64,000 nucleotides of DNA from Manihot esculenta (GCF_001659605.2 NC_035163.2:33196158-33260157); one strand, 5' to 3'; counted from the first letter of the stretch, positions 35,721-48,320 are shown. The notes: a model not told the origin generated them from the letters alone. Made by a program: numbers and translations.

Positions 35721-36966
35721 TAAAAACAAACAAACAAACAAAGAACATCAAGCTCTTAAACTACTCTTAAACTTCACAGCTTCCGCTGCGCTACTCTGAT
35801 CATTACTCCTCTTTCTCTTTATCTTTTCTTAACTTTCACTGTCTAACTCTCAATAGGTGATACTCAAATCTCGGATTACATCAAAATAATAATCAATTCT
35901 TTTGTCAAATCAGCTAGTAGATCATCATTCTTACCTAAACTAATCTCTTGGTGAAACTCTCAGTCTTTAATTCTCTCACCAGATACCAATCTGTACTCTG
36001 ATCATACCAATCTATAAATCCACTCAACTTTAATTAGAACAGCTAGTAGATCATTCAATCCTATCTAGGACTACCTGTAACTGCTTAGTAGTGATCTTGT
36101 TAACTGAAAACAGTTACAACAAAATCTCAAGAGTCTATCCTTCGTTTTCCACAACAATACTGGAATCTTCCAGGGTGAGGTACTAAGTCAGATACACCCT
36201 TTATCTACTAAGCTCTCTTATACTTTTCTGACTCTTCTGAACTCTCTCTTTCTCTGCAGGTGCCATCCTGTAGGGTAGAAGGAAAGAAATGGTTCTGCGT
36301 CCAGATACCACTCTTATTCCAAACTCTAATTCCCTAACAGATGGTAAACCTGACAGCTATTCTGGGAAACATCTAGAACTCTCTTCTAGTAAAGGGCACT
36401 GAGGCTGATTCCCTGTCCTGACAAACTTACTCACAACCCTCTGATAACCTTTCCTGAATAACCATGAGCCTGATGGACTGACATTAACTTCTAGGCACCA
36501 CTAGACACTGTCCCACTAAAGGACTACCTCTGATCCATTCTTAGCTCTGAACGTTGCTACCTTGTCTCTGTGGACTCAGGTAGTACGGTGAGTAGCTAGC
36601 CAATCCGCCCTAGGTTGACACCAAGAGTCACCCCTAGAACCATAAGGTCAGCTGGAAGGCATCGCCTACTCTCTATACACTCTGAACTGTACTATCTGAC
36701 TCTGCGTCAGATGGATCATACTCCGGTCCACTGACCAGAGAAAACACGCTAAGCCCAGAAGTCATCAAACCCATCCTATCAACAGCTCACAACAACAGGA
36801 AAAGCGAAACACTAGGGTCCAACACAAACAGCATACACATCCGAATACTCACAAGCAAACGTACCTAACGTCGCCGTATTCGATATGTTAGCCTCCTATT
36901 ACGTCAGGGTAAAGATCCAGGCTAAAGCTAATGGAACTTCTCTCGGGAATCTGCTGAAGAAAAGGC
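35721..36966 (-). pseudogene. pol: E5 pol remnant
   Basis: Only scattered matches to pol remain. These are an integrase-tail piece near 35775-35800, RT-start words near 36165-36260 (including the reverse complement of GGTGCCATCCTGTAGGG at 36258-36274) and protease-region words near 36530-36760. Stops and shifts occur throughout and no domain is intact. As in E3, the RT core, RNase H and integrase core are missing. I see nothing else in this stretch. Confidence 0.7.
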
Positions 36967-37695
36967 TCACCCTTTTCCTTGCCTCACTACCACCCAATCC
37001 CAGACTAATTCTAATCTCTTTCTAAGATCACTGTTACTTTTTCTTTTCCTCTTTTTCTTTTTCTGATCTATCTCTCTCAATCCCACTAGGGTCCACAAAA
37101 GAATCATACACATCAAAACTCTCAAAATGAGCATACCTGGCACCACTGAATCTGATGGGACTATCCCCTGCTGAACATCTCTACCTGAAAATGTCTGCCG
37201 GGACTGAATCATCCAAGGCATCGTACGACACTCACGAATCACATGTCCCTCCTGACCACATCTATAACATCCTGTCATGCCAACAAGACAAACTCCCTTA
37301 TGCAATCTTCCACACCTCAAACATTTTGGTCTATCTATACCAGAACTCGAATCAACACCACCACCAGAACTAAGTTCTTTCCTATTCCAATATTCTCTTT
37401 TCTTTTTCCCTTTAAGACCCCTAACCTTTTTCTTTTTAACTTTCCCCCACTTTGCTCCTTTCCAGGTAGCTGTACTCCAAGTGGAAGGATCATTTTCTCC
37501 TATACCTGACATTTTGGTATCCTTGGTCTGAGCATCATCTAAAGACTCGTCATCCATATTCACCTGTAATCCTACATCCTTTCTTTGCACATCTATTCCC
37601 AACTCTCTCCTATTTCCTAAATCCATGCCTCCTCTATTTTCATCAAAAGATGCTTCAGACGGATCTGAATCAATCTGCGGACTAACACCACTCAT
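36967..37695 (-). CDS. gag: Capsid-less Gag of non-autonomous element E5
   Basis: This is an open frame of about 242 residues from the ATG at 37695 (MSGVSPQ), the position matching MRGT/MWGT in the relatives. An upstream in-frame ATG at 37728 lies before the predicted splice acceptor and was not chosen. The N-terminal acidic region leads straight to DPSTWSTA, a strongly basic stretch (KKKKVRGLKGKKKR) and zinc-binding motifs CLRCGRLHKGVC and CYRCGQEGHVIREC (from about residue 143). The capsid is absent. After about residue 190 the frame leaves the protease alignment, and the last ~50 residues, Lys/Arg-rich, look like read-through of a shifted frame. It may be an RNA-binding Gag fragment. Confidence 0.7.
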   Translation of the reverse strand: MSGVSPQIDSDPSEASFDENRGGMDLGNRRELGIDVQRKDVGLQVNMDDESLDDAQTKDTKMSGIGENDPSTWSTATWKGAKWGKVKKKKVRGLKGKKKREYWNRKELSSGGGVDSSSGIDRPKCLRCGRLHKGVCLVGMTGCYRCGQEGHVIRECRTMPWMIQSRQTFSGRDVQQGIVPSDSVVPGMLILRVLMCMILLWTLVGLREIDQKKKKRKRKSNSDLRKRLELVWDWVVVRQGKG

Positions 37696-38005
37696 CTTAG
37701 CTATCCTGAAGAACAACACAAGAAACAAACATTAGCACACATAGAGTTCATATGAACCACATGAACATAAAACATATACATGCATACATAGCATCACATT
37801 AATACCCATGAATATACATGTGCATTTCACATCAGTATGCAAAACAAAATTCAATATCCTTATCTTAGTGGACATGATTTTACTTATTGTGCTTTGCCTT
37901 ACTATGACTCTAGACCAACCTCTTTCCGATGTGGGACCTCGCTAATCCTTGAACAAAAAATGCTCAACACACCGTACTTCAGAGGCCCTATGCTCTGATA
38001 CCATC
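37696..38005 (-). other. E5 leader with tRNA-iMet primer-binding site
   Basis: The primer site is at 37987-38003; the minus strand starts TGGTATCAGAGCATAGG, 2 nt from the LTR. The acceptor-like TGTTGTTCTTCAG ends at 37707, 11 nt before the gag ATG. The leader is otherwise AT-rich and non-coding. Confidence 0.75.
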
Positions 38006-40442
38006 TGTAACAGCCCGGAAACCGGTACCCTCTTTGTAACGGCCCAAACTGCTCGGCACTAGGATCCAGATCGGCTTAAGGCCGCCGGGACCCGTAGTAA
38101 GCCTGCTATGAACTCTGTGTATCTGTTAAAATCCCATACATGATCCGACAGGACTATTACTTTTTAAAACTTGTCTTTAAAACTACCAGACTTAACCTTT
38201 AAAACACTGTACTATAGGTCCAATCATATGAACCAAATGCTCAGATATACGAATCTGAACTAGCCCTCAGGGCTATCTGTAATACACCAGTGATGCTGTA
38301 CCAAGTAACCTCCATACCCTATGCGCTCTGCAGCATAGAACCCACTCTGTAAGGGTCAGCATATCATAAGTTAACTTGGCTACCATAGAGTCACAGGAAT
38401 CAAACCTGATCTTCTCTATTGGCCTCTCTATGGATCACAGGAATCAAACCTGGTCTTTCCTCCGTACTGGTCTTGGGTCAAGGGAATTAAACCCTGTCTT
38501 CCCTCACAGTTATAATTCACTGGGTTTTTGAAACACAACATGTTATTAAGCCTGGTTTGACTCATTGCTCATCATTAAACTGAAAACAGGATACATGCAT
38601 AGACAAGGGATTAACATACACTAGACAATAGGCAAAAGCACATTCTAATACATTTATACCTTAACTGACTAACTATTACATCACTTTACATATATCCTTT
38701 TACATACATCATGTCCACACTATGCTATACACAATCATACTGAAGCCAACACTCTGATGCTTCTGACTTCCCAGCTAACCCTGTACCTGCAAAACTGGGA
38801 TTAAGGGAAAGGGATGAGCTTCTAAAGCCCAGTGAGTAGAAACACTGAAAACAGTTCATTCATACGCACTATATATGAAAATGCATCACAACACAAACAT
38901 CTCAATATATCTTGGATTAGACATGACCCCAAAACTCCCTTGACGGGCTATTGAAGTCGCCTTGGTCCAATCCCCACTAAGGTAGACATGACCCCAAAAA
39001 TACCCTCTGTCAACACTGGCCCCCCCCAAAGGAGCTACACAGGGCATTCCAATAAGTAATTGCCCAACTGACCTGACACAATGACAGGAGCCGAAGCTTA
39101 GGCTATTGGAGTCGCCTGGGTCCACCTAATCTCTGATCACATAATATGCAATGCTTCACATTCGTGATTCTAATGCAATCACCCTAATACATATCATAGC
39201 ATTCATGATGCATGAACTATGCTAAAGCATTATGTTTCTTTAATAAACGATTAAGTTTAGTTCTACTCACCTCTGCTCCTCTGGCAGATACTGACTGACT
39301 CTGCAACTGCTAATCCTGACGACCTCCCTGAACTGTCGGGTCCACTCCTACACAAAGGGACTCGAATGAGGTGTCAAACATACTCTTATCAACTCTTAAA
39401 CAACTCCCCAAAATCCCTCTAAAAACTCATAAAACAATCACATAAAGTATGCATAGGAAAAACTAGGCAGGACACCTTCGGCGGCACCTTCGGCGGCCGA
39501 ATGTGCTGGACAGATCCGAAAGTCCATTCTTTCGGAGGCAACCTTAGGCAGCCGAAACTGCCTTCACAAGGGGTTCGGCGGCCGAATCCTCCCTTCGGCG
39601 GCCGAACCTGAGTTCATCCAGAACTCAGCTTCGTGCACAACCATCTCCTGCCAAGCACCAACTCTACACAATCCTGCATACACAACTCCTCAACTTGCAT
39701 ATACTCTGGTATATGCTCAAAGGGGTCCAAAACTACCTACTAACCCCAACAAAACAGCAACTATAACACATAATCATGCTTACACCATGAAAACATCAAA
39801 AACTCAACTTTAAAACCTAAACATGCCACTCTACCCTTAACCACTTTAAAAGCTATTAGAAATCAGTAAAACAAGTATAAAGACTTCCCTTACCTCCTGA
39901 AATCAGAAGCTGGACAACCTGAACACCAAGCTATGCACCAACACCTCTTTTCCTTCACCAAAACACCAAAACTCTCTTCTTTTGTTTCAAAACGTTCTAA
40001 ACACTTTACCACCCTCAAACCTGTGCATGAGTGATTAAAAGTGTATAGATGAGTCATGGGAGACGTGGCATAACCCTCTAGCCATGATCTGGAGGCAACA
40101 GCTGGCCAAACCACGGACCGAGGCGCATGCACAGCTTAGCCGACCACCCCAGCTTCGGCTGCCGAAACTGCATGCAAAACCATGCAACTTTCGGAGGCCG
40201 AACATAAACTTCGGGGGCCGAACATTGGGCACTTTCGGCGGCCGAACTTAACATTCGGGGGCCGAACATGACAGAAACTCCTTTGGCCATTTCTCCCTAA
40301 AACTCAACTATTTCCTAATCAAACTGTTAAAATACTTTAAAACATTTTAGAAAACCTTCACTCTACCCTCAGGAAACCTCTGACATCCTTGAATCCCACC
40401 GGACGGTAAGAATTCCGATGCCGGGTTTAGCCGGGTATTACA
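38006..40442 (-). mobile_element. 5' LTR of E5
   Basis: It is almost identical to 33248-35683. On the minus strand a donor AG|GTAAGG lies at 39893/39894, a donor AG|GTGAGT at 39270/39271, and an acceptor TTTTGCAG ending at 38787 after a CT-rich tract with CTTAAT. The TGAGTCAT/GACGTGG block is at 40050-40068. Confidence 0.9.
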
Positions 40443-40630
40443 TTAGCACATAAACATCACATATCAATCATACACATACAATACTCATGGCATATCATAG
40501 CAGATAGGACTCACGACCCTATCCTAGTGGACATGATATTTCCTATTGTGCTTGACCACTTCTAACCTGTCTGAGCCCAACACTGTCTCTATAGGTCCGA
40601 TCATGTGAACCTAGGGCTCTGATACCAATC
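40443..40630 (-). other. E4 leader (upstream part) with tRNA-iMet primer-binding site
   Basis: This continues the E4 leader interrupted by E5. The primer site is at 40610-40627 (minus strand TGGTATCAGAGCCCTAGG), 3 nt from the LTR at 40631. The rest of the leader, 33209-33247, lies beyond E5 and contains the acceptor GTGTTTCCAG just before the gag ATG. Confidence 0.8.
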
Positions 40631-42841
40631 TGTAACGACCCCAAAAAGGACTGTCACCGGCGCTAGGATTCAGGTCGGCTTAAGGCCGCCAGAACCCGTA
40701 GCAAGCCTACTATACTCTCTGTGTACCTGTAACACTCATACATGATCATACATTTTCTGTGAAAATAAAACTCTTTTCTGAACCAAGGCTTAACCTGTGC
40801 ATGCACTATCTCTGTACTCTGTACTCATGTACTCTGTACTCTGTATCCCTGACTAGAGCTTGCTCTAGATGGGTAACTCATACCTGTTAAGCCTGGTTTT
40901 CACATGCAGGAAAACATATATATATATACAGATCATGTACAACACATACATCACTAGGTCAAGCAACAACTATTACATCTCTTTAATATTACATGTCCAC
41001 TCTACGCTATTACATATCTCTTTACTTTTTCTGTACTCTGCTGGACTGTCCCTTCCTGTACACTGTACACTGAATACTGAATACTGAATACTGAATCTGA
41101 ATACTGAATCTGAACCTGCAAAACTGGGGTTAAGGGAGTGGGATGAGCTCTATAGCCCAGTGAGTAGAACAGTAAAACATCTCAGTAAAATATGATCTCA
41201 TGGAATGCACCATATCACAGACAAGCCACATCAAGAGTAAACCTGTCACCACATAGTCCCAGTAACTCTGTGCCAGGGCGTAGAATCGAGCACCTGGTCT
41301 TCCTGTCATATATGTATATGTGTATATAACACCTGTGAACTTACCATTGCCAGGGCGTAGTCAAAGGCTCCTGGACTTTGCTATATACCTGCCAGGGCGT
41401 AGTCAAAGGCTCCTGGTCTTTACTATACGTGCCAGGGCGTAGTCAAAGGCTCCTGGTCTTCCTGTCCGTGACTATTGGATCATTCAGCATTTACTCACAT
41501 CATCAAATAACAATGCAATGCAACATATTCGTGAATACTAATGCAATCAACCTATGGTATAAACATGATGCATGAGATATGCTAAAAGCAATTTGTGATT
41601 CAATTAAAAGAAATAAGTTTAGTTCCACTCACCTCTGGCTATCTGGACTGACTGACTCTGCAGGCTCTGAAATTCTGGAGCAGTACTCACTGCTGCTCTC
41701 TCTGGTTCCTCTGGTCTGTACCTATACAGATGGACTCAAATGAGGGACCAAACTAACTTATCAATACTTCTATTAACTCCCCAAGAATCCCCTGAAACTC
41801 ACTTAACTAATCATGCAAAGCATGCAAAAGAAAAGCTGGACAGAACACTTTCGGCGGTAGGTTCGGCGGCCGAATGTCCTCTCCAGAGACGAAACTCAAG
41901 CACCTTCGGCGGCACCTTCGGCGGCCGAATCCCCCCAACAGAGCCGAACATGCAAAACACTCGGGGGCAAGCTGTGGCAGCCTAAGCTACCATGCAAGAG
42001 GTTCGGCGGCCGAATGAACTTTCGGCTGCCGAACCTGAGTTCATCCAGAACTCAGTTTCAACGGCAAACCATCTCCTTCTTTCCTTCAACTTCTCAAACC
42101 ATGCAAACTTCATCTCCTCAACATACATATACTCATGTATATGATCACAGGGGTCCAAAACTAGCTAATAACCCCAAACAACAAAACAAACATAACACAT
42201 AAACATGTAGCCATGCATAATGCTTTAAAACTACCATTAATACCCTAAGCATGCAGCTCCTTCCTTTATCCCCATAAACTCAGAAACATATACACATGTT
42301 CAAGTGCATCACTTACTTCCTGTAGCAAGAAACTAAACACTCTGAACAAGGGAAAAACGGATCACCTCTTCTCACACTCTCAAACTCTCTCAAACTCACT
42401 TTTTGCTTCAAACCCTTCAAAACTTAGTGAATGAGCACACTTCTGCATGAGCTGCTCAAAACACTTGCAGATGAGTCATGAAGACGTGGCTAATTCATGG
42501 CAAGAATCTGAGGCCAACATCTGTCAAAAGCCATGACTCAGCTTGGCTGGCCAACTCATCGTCGGCTGCCCAATGACATGCAAGACCATGCAACATTCGG
42601 GGGTCGAACTTCCCTTCGGAAGCCAAACACTTTCGGCGACCGAACTTACTTTCGGCGGCCGAACTTGGCTCCTCTGCCTTAGGTCATTTCAACTCATAAC
42701 TTAGTTCCATTTATCTTAAAAACATTCAAACACATCATAATCCTTAGTAACACATAACTCCTACCCTTAGATAGAATCCCAACACCCCGGATTCCGCCAG
42801 ATAATAGGAATTCCGGTGCCGGATTCTAGCCGGGTATTACA
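40631..42841 (-). mobile_element. 5' LTR of E4
   Basis: It is collinear with 25989-28187, with two extra TGAATAC-type units near 41072-41090 and scattered C/T changes. Several of the changes break TTCGGCGGCCGAA units (for example near 42603 and 42637), as expected if methylated cytosines are decaying. Confidence 0.9.
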
Positions 42842-43188
42842 CCTATAGACTGGTTAATCCCTGTTGATGCATGATTATGAAATGTTTTACTGTTGAGTTG
42901 AGAACCAGGCTTGATTTTCTGTAATGTTGACCCAGCTAGAGCATTTGATGAGGGCTCTAGTATGGGAAAGTTTATGTTCACAGTTATGTTGTAGCATACG
43001 GATCAAGCTTGGTGTATGTTCAGGTTTCAGGCTTTATGTTTAAGTTTTGGTTCATGCACGGGATTTTACCAGGTAATAGTATGTATGTTGGCTTGCTACG
43101 GGTCCCGGCGGCCTTAAGCCGATCTGGATCCTAGCGCCGGTGATGGTTCGGGCCGTTACAGAGGGGTATCGGTTTCCGGGTCGTTACA
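42842..43188 (+). mobile_element. 3' LTR of E3, part 2 (U5 end)
   Basis: It matches 21308-21654. It holds the conserved U5 block (GGCGGCCTTAAGCCG) and both LTR-terminus-like sequences, with the true end at 43188. CATAC follows at 43189-43193. Confidence 0.9.
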
Positions 43189-44653
43189 CATACCATAGGA
43201 GGACTAGAGGATCATCCAATAGCCAATCCGCATCCACATCATATTATGCAATGCAACATATTCGTGAATACTAATGTAAACAACCTAAAATATCACATGG
43301 CATATATGATGCATGAACATGCTCCAAAAAGTTATATTACATTTATTTAAAAACTTAAGGTTCATTCCACTCACCTCTTAGCTGAAGCTCAACAGACTCT
43401 GAAGCAGCTATCTCAGTGCTGGGGTCCCTGATTTCTCGGGTCCGAACCTACACAGGTGGACTCAAATGAGGGACCGAACATACATAAACATGACTCATAA
43501 ATACTCCCCAAAAACCCCCTAGAACATCATGAAAACATCACATAGAAATATGCATGAAATGGCTGAACAGTGCACTTTCGGCGGCACCTTCGGCGGCCGA
43601 AAGTCCTGGACAGATCCGAAAGTCAGGCACTTTCGGCGGCACCTTCGGCGGCCGAAAGTCCCAGACAGAGACGAAAGTCTCTTTTCGGGGGCAACTTCGG
43701 CAGCCGAATGCTGCCTCCACAAAAGAGGGTTCGGCGGCCGAAAGTCACTTCGGCGGCCGAACCTGAGCTTCTCCCGAAGGGCAGAAACTCAGCTCCTCTA
43801 TGCACATTTTGCCTCCCACGCTCAAATCATGTAAAAACTAGTTCTAAAACATGCATACCTCACATACATTACACCTAGGGGTCTCAAACTATCATATACC
43901 CCATCTACAACACTTCCAACAACACATAAACAAGCTACATTGTTCATCAAAGCATCAAAACCCATAAACTCAACATATACCCTAACATGCATTTCTACCC
44001 ATAGATCTTGCATAAAACTTAGTTAAAACACATAAGGAGCTTAAGATCGGCTCTTACCTCTTGGAGATCGAGAGGGAGACGACCTAAACTTGGAGATCCA
44101 CGAAAATGAGCTCCTGAGTTCCCAAAGCTCCAAAACTTGTTTCAAAAGCTTAGATCTTCAAAACCAAGGGAAAACAAGTGAAAATCTTGAAAGATTTAGA
44201 GGAAGAACATCAAAAATGGGTGAGGGGCGGCGGAAAGCTCACCTTGGCCGAAAATGGGGAAAAGCTCGCCCATTTTCGGCTAAGGGACCCTTTTATAGTG
44301 GCTGGCCAGACCACGTTCGGGGGCCGAATGTGCCTCCGCATGCATGCCATGTTCGGCGGCCGAACATGAGGTTCGGCGGCCGAACCTGTACTTCCCTCAC
44401 TCATGCTTTCGGGGGCCTAACGTGCCTCCAAAACGCATGCATGTTCGGCGGCCGAACTTGCCTTTCGGCGGCCGAACCTGAGTTTTCCTCCAATGCTATT
44501 TTCATGTAAAAACTCATTTTCTTTTATACTTAAAACATTAAAATACATGAAAACATTTTATAAAACGTGTTCTTACCCTTCTAGAGATTTCCGACGTTCG
44601 AGATCCCACCGGACGGTAGGGATTTCGATACCGGAGTCTAGCCGGGTATTACA
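43189..44653 (-). mobile_element. E1 3' LTR, piece 3
   Basis: It is collinear with 60411-61775 plus 63439-63542. Inverted-repeat clusters lie at 43577-43765 and 44314-44485. The minus-strand TATA box is at 44289-44298. Donors AG|GTGAGT (near 43370-43379) and AG|GTAAGA (near 44050-44061) are present. Overlapping ORFs here on both strands only translate the inverted repeats. Confidence 0.9.
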
Positions 44654-44690
44654 TTCTCCCCCCCTTAAGAACATTCGTCCCCGAATGTTC
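44654..44690 (-). other. Polypurine tract and stem-loop of E1
   Basis: The minus strand reads TTAAGGGGGGGGAGAA next to the LTR. The perfect 9-bp stem with loop GGGA is at 44669-44690. Confidence 0.8.
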
Positions 44691-44763
44691 CTCAACTAGC
44701 ACACATAGCATGGCAAAAAACATAACGCACATACAAGGCACATAAACACATAGGGATCTAACC

Positions 44764-47700
44764 TTAAAAGAGGTGGGGATATTGCTGGAGCATAGACTCC
44801 CGTGTCTCCCAAGTGCATTCTTCTATGTTGTGGTGGTTCCAAAGGACTTTCACCATTGGGATTTCCTTGTTTCTCAACTTTCTGATCTGAGTGTCAAGAA
44901 TCCGCACTGGCTGCTCTACATAGGTGAGATCCTCTTGGATCTCTACATCAGGCTCACTAAGAACCTTGCTCGGATCTGACACGTACTTTCTTAACATGGA
45001 AACATGGAAAACCGGATGGAGTCTGTCCATAGATGCAGGCAAGTCTAGCTTGTACGATACACTCCCAATCTTTTGCAAGACTTCAAAGGGTCCGATGTAT
45101 CGTGGGGCTAGTTTACCTTTCTTTCCGAAGCGAACCACTCCCTTCATTGGAGACACCTTGAGCAATACCAGATCCCCCTCCTGAAACTCTAACTGTCTCC
45201 TGCGGACGTCTGCATAACTCTTCTGTCTGCTTGCAGCAGTCTTGATTCTTTCTCTGATGATGGGTACCACCCTGCTGGTGATCTCAACTAACTCAGGCCC
45301 TGCTAAAGCCTTCTCTCCAACTTCCTCCCAGCAAACAGGGGACCTGCACTTCCTTCCATACAAAGCTTCATATGGAGCCATCCCGATGCTAGCATGATGG
45401 CTGTTATTGTAGGCAAACTCCACCAAAGGTAGATGCTGCCTCCAAGAACCGCCAAAGTCCAACACACACATTCTGAGCATATCCTCTATGGTCTGGATGG
45501 TCCTTTCTGACTGTCCGTCCGTTTATGGATGGAAGGCAGTACTGAAATCCAACCTGGTACCCATGGCATCCTGCAGACTCCGCCAAAACCTGGAGGTGAA
45601 CTGGGGCCCTCTATCTGACACTATAGAAACGGGAACCCCATGCAGTCTGACAATCTCGTTTACATACACCTGCGCTAACTTGTCCACAGAATAGCCACTC
45701 CTGACAGGGATGAAGTGAGCAGATTTGGTGAGTCTGTCCACAATCACCCATATGGAGTCCAATCTGTTGGACGCTACCGGTAACCCCACTACGAAGTCCA
45801 TAGCTATATTCTCCCATTTCCACTCTGGAATAGGTAGCGGGTTAAGCATTCCAGCCGGCTTCTGATGTTCCAGCTTCACCCTCAGACATACTTCGCAGGC
45901 GGACACAAACTGTGCCACTTCTTTCTTCATCGCTGGCCACCAATAAACCTTCTTTAAATCTTGATACATCTTGGTGGCTCCGGGGTGAACGCTGTATCTT
46001 GCATTATGAGCTTCTCTCATAATGTCTCCCTTAAGCCCTATGTCATCTGGTACACATAATCTGCTCCCATAGCGGAGGATCCCCTTACTGTCAAATCTGA
46101 ACTCATTATCTTTGCCCGACTGAACAGTCCTGGCAATCTTCACTAACTCTGGGTCCTCATGCTGTTTCTGAGCCACCTGCTCCAGAAACACGGGTATCAC
46201 CTTCATCTGTGCAATCAAAGTACCTGTACCAGACAACTCCAACTGTAGACCTTCATTCATGAGCTCGTAAAACTCCTTCACCACCGGTCTTCTATCCGCC
46301 GTGATGTGGGATAAACTGCCTAGTGATTCCGGCTTAGGGCGTCTGCCACAACATTCGCCTTACCCGGATGGTACTGGATTCTGCAATCATAGTCACTGAG
46401 CAGCTCTACCCACCTCCTCTGTCTCAAATTCAGTTCTCTCTGGCTTAAGATGTGCTGCAGGCTCTTATGATCAGTAAAGATCTCACATTTTACCCCATAG
46501 AGGTAATGCCTCCACATCTTGAGTGCAAAGATGACTGCTGCCATCTCAAGGTCGTGTGTGGGGTAATTCAACTCATGCCTCTTCAGCTGTCTAGAAGCAT
46601 AAGCGATCACCTTGCCATTCTGCATCAACACACAACCCAAACCTACTCTGGATGCATCACAGCTCTCTTCACACTGGTCGGTCCACAGAAACTTCTGGTT
46701 CTTCCTGGTCAATCTGGTTAGAGGAGCTGCAATCTTTGAGAAGTCCTGAACGAACCTCCTGTAATAACCAGCCAAACCCAAGAAACTTCTGATCTCAGTC
46801 ACTGTGGTGGGTCTAGGCCAGTTAGTCACAGCCTTCACTTTCTTGGGGTCTACCTCTATTCCATTCTCTGACACTACATGCCCCAAGAATGAGATGCTCC
46901 TCAACCAGAACTCACACTTAGAGAACTTGGCATACAAGCCATGTTCCCTCAAGGTCTGCAGAACTATCCTCAGATGATGGGCATGCTCCTCTGCATTCCT
47001 GGAATACACTAAGATATCATCTATGAAGACAATAACAAAGTGGTCCAGGTACTGTCTAAACACTCTGTTCATGAGGTCCATGAATGCTGCAGGGGCGTTG
47101 GTTAACCCGAACGGCATCACAAGGAACTCAAAATGCCCATATCTGGTCCTGAAAGCTGTCTTCGGCACATCTTCATCCCTTATCCTTAGCTGATGGTACC
47201 CCGATCTTAGATCTATTTTGGAGAAACAACCCGCTCCGGCTAGCTGGTTGAATAGATCATCGATCCTTGGCAGAGGGTACCTATTCTTGGTAGTGACTTT
47301 GTTCAACTGCCTGTAGTCGATACAAAGTCTAAGGGATCCATCCTTCTTTCTTACAAACAGTACTGGAGCACCCCAGGGTGAGGTACTCGGTCGGATGAAG
47401 CCCTTGTCTACCAATTCTTGCAACTGTTCTTTCAATTCTTTCAACTCAGCTGGTGCCATCCTGTAGGGAGGGATAGAGATCGGTCTCGTTCCAGGCATTA
47501 ACTCTATCTCGAACTCTATCTCCCTAGCAGGTGGTAAACCTGGAAGCTCGTCTGGGAACACATCTAAAAACTCATTAACCACTGGCACTGCGGCGGGCTC
47601 TCTAATCTGACTATCTAGCTCTCTCACATGAGCCAAATACCCCTGACTTCCCCTCCTAAGCAACCTACGAGCCTGAAGAGATGAGATCAAACCTCTAGGT

Positions 47701-47969
47701 GTACCCCTCCTGTCTCCTCTGAAGACTACCTCTGATCCATCCTGACCTCTGAACCTGACTACCTTGTCCCTGCAGTCCAAGGTAGCACCATGGGTAGATA
47801 ACCAGTCCATCCCTAGAATGACGTCAAAATCTGTCAACTCTAGAACCACAAGGTCGGCGGACATGCATCTCCCCTCAACAAACACTGGACTACATTGGCA
47901 GACTGACTCTGCCACTGATGGATCACACTTGGGTCCACTGACCCAGAGAGGACACTCTAACCCAGAAGT
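44764..47969 (-). pseudogene. pol: E1 pol: protease to chromodomain, inactivated
   Basis: This continues the frame of the gag at 57619-59330, separated by E6. Protease ([13 protein letters not shown]), RT ([19 protein letters not shown]), RNase H, integrase and chromodomain are recognisable. Defects: about 27 codons around the start of RNase H are deleted near 46662 (EES joined directly to CDASRVG), a one-base deletion near 46325 shifts frame after VADALSR, and TAA at 45523-45525 replaces the Gln of HPQTDGQSE in the integrase core. The insertion of E6 in the protease region is a further break. The chromodomain end is intact. Confidence 0.92.
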
Positions 47970-48320
47970 TGTAATACCCGGCTAGAATCCGGCACCGGAA
48001 TTCCTATTATCTGGCGGAATCCGGGGTGTTGGGATTCTATCTAAGGGTAGGAGTTATGTGTTACTAAGGATTATGATGTGTTTGAATGTTTTTAAGATAA
48101 ATGGAACTAAGTTATGAGTTGAAATGACCTAAGGCAGAGGAGCCAAGTTCGGCCGCCGAAAGTAAGTTCGGCCGCCGAAAGTGTTTGGCTTCCGAAGGGA
48201 AGTTCGGGCCCCGAATGTTGCATGGTCTTGCATGTCATTGGGCAGCCGACGATGAGTTGGCCAGCCAAGCTGAGTCATGGCTTTTGACAGATGTTGGCCT
48301 CAGATTCTTGCCATGAATTA

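Larger units (their letters stand above)
33248..40442 (-). mobile_element. E5: youngest non-autonomous Tekay derivative
   Basis: The ends are TGTAACAGCCCGG and GGGTATTACA, with the target duplication TTAGC (33243-33247 and 40443-40447) in the E4 leader. The LTRs are 2436 and 2437 bp; I saw one substitution and one C-run length change between them. The internal region is 2322 bp with a capsid-less gag and eroded pol, matching E3 in design. Near-identical LTRs combined with a dead interior imply recent movement by enzymes supplied in trans. Confidence 0.92.
25989..42841 (-). mobile_element. E4: Tekay element, close relative of E6, host of E5
   Basis: The ends are TGTAACGACCCC and GGGTATTACA, with the target duplication CCTAT. 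Removing E5 leaves about 9.65 kb, as in E6 (9649 bp). The LTRs (25989-28187 and 40631-42841) differ by about ten changes, including length variation in a TGAATAC repeat. The gag-pol is collinear with E6 codon for codon and carries one nonsense codon. E4 and E6 lie in opposite orientation. Confidence 0.9.
19336..43188 (+). mobile_element. E3: non-autonomous Tekay derivative, host of E4
   Basis: The ends are TGTAATACCCGG and GGGTCGTTACA, with the target duplication CATAC. Without E4 it is about 7.0 kb, of which the internal region is only 2357 bp. The LTRs are both 2319 bp once the E4 target duplication is counted once, and I saw about seven differences between them. The interior has a capsid-less gag and scraps of pol but keeps the primer site, polypurine tract and stem-loop, so it depends on enzymes made elsewhere. 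Confidence 0.9.
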
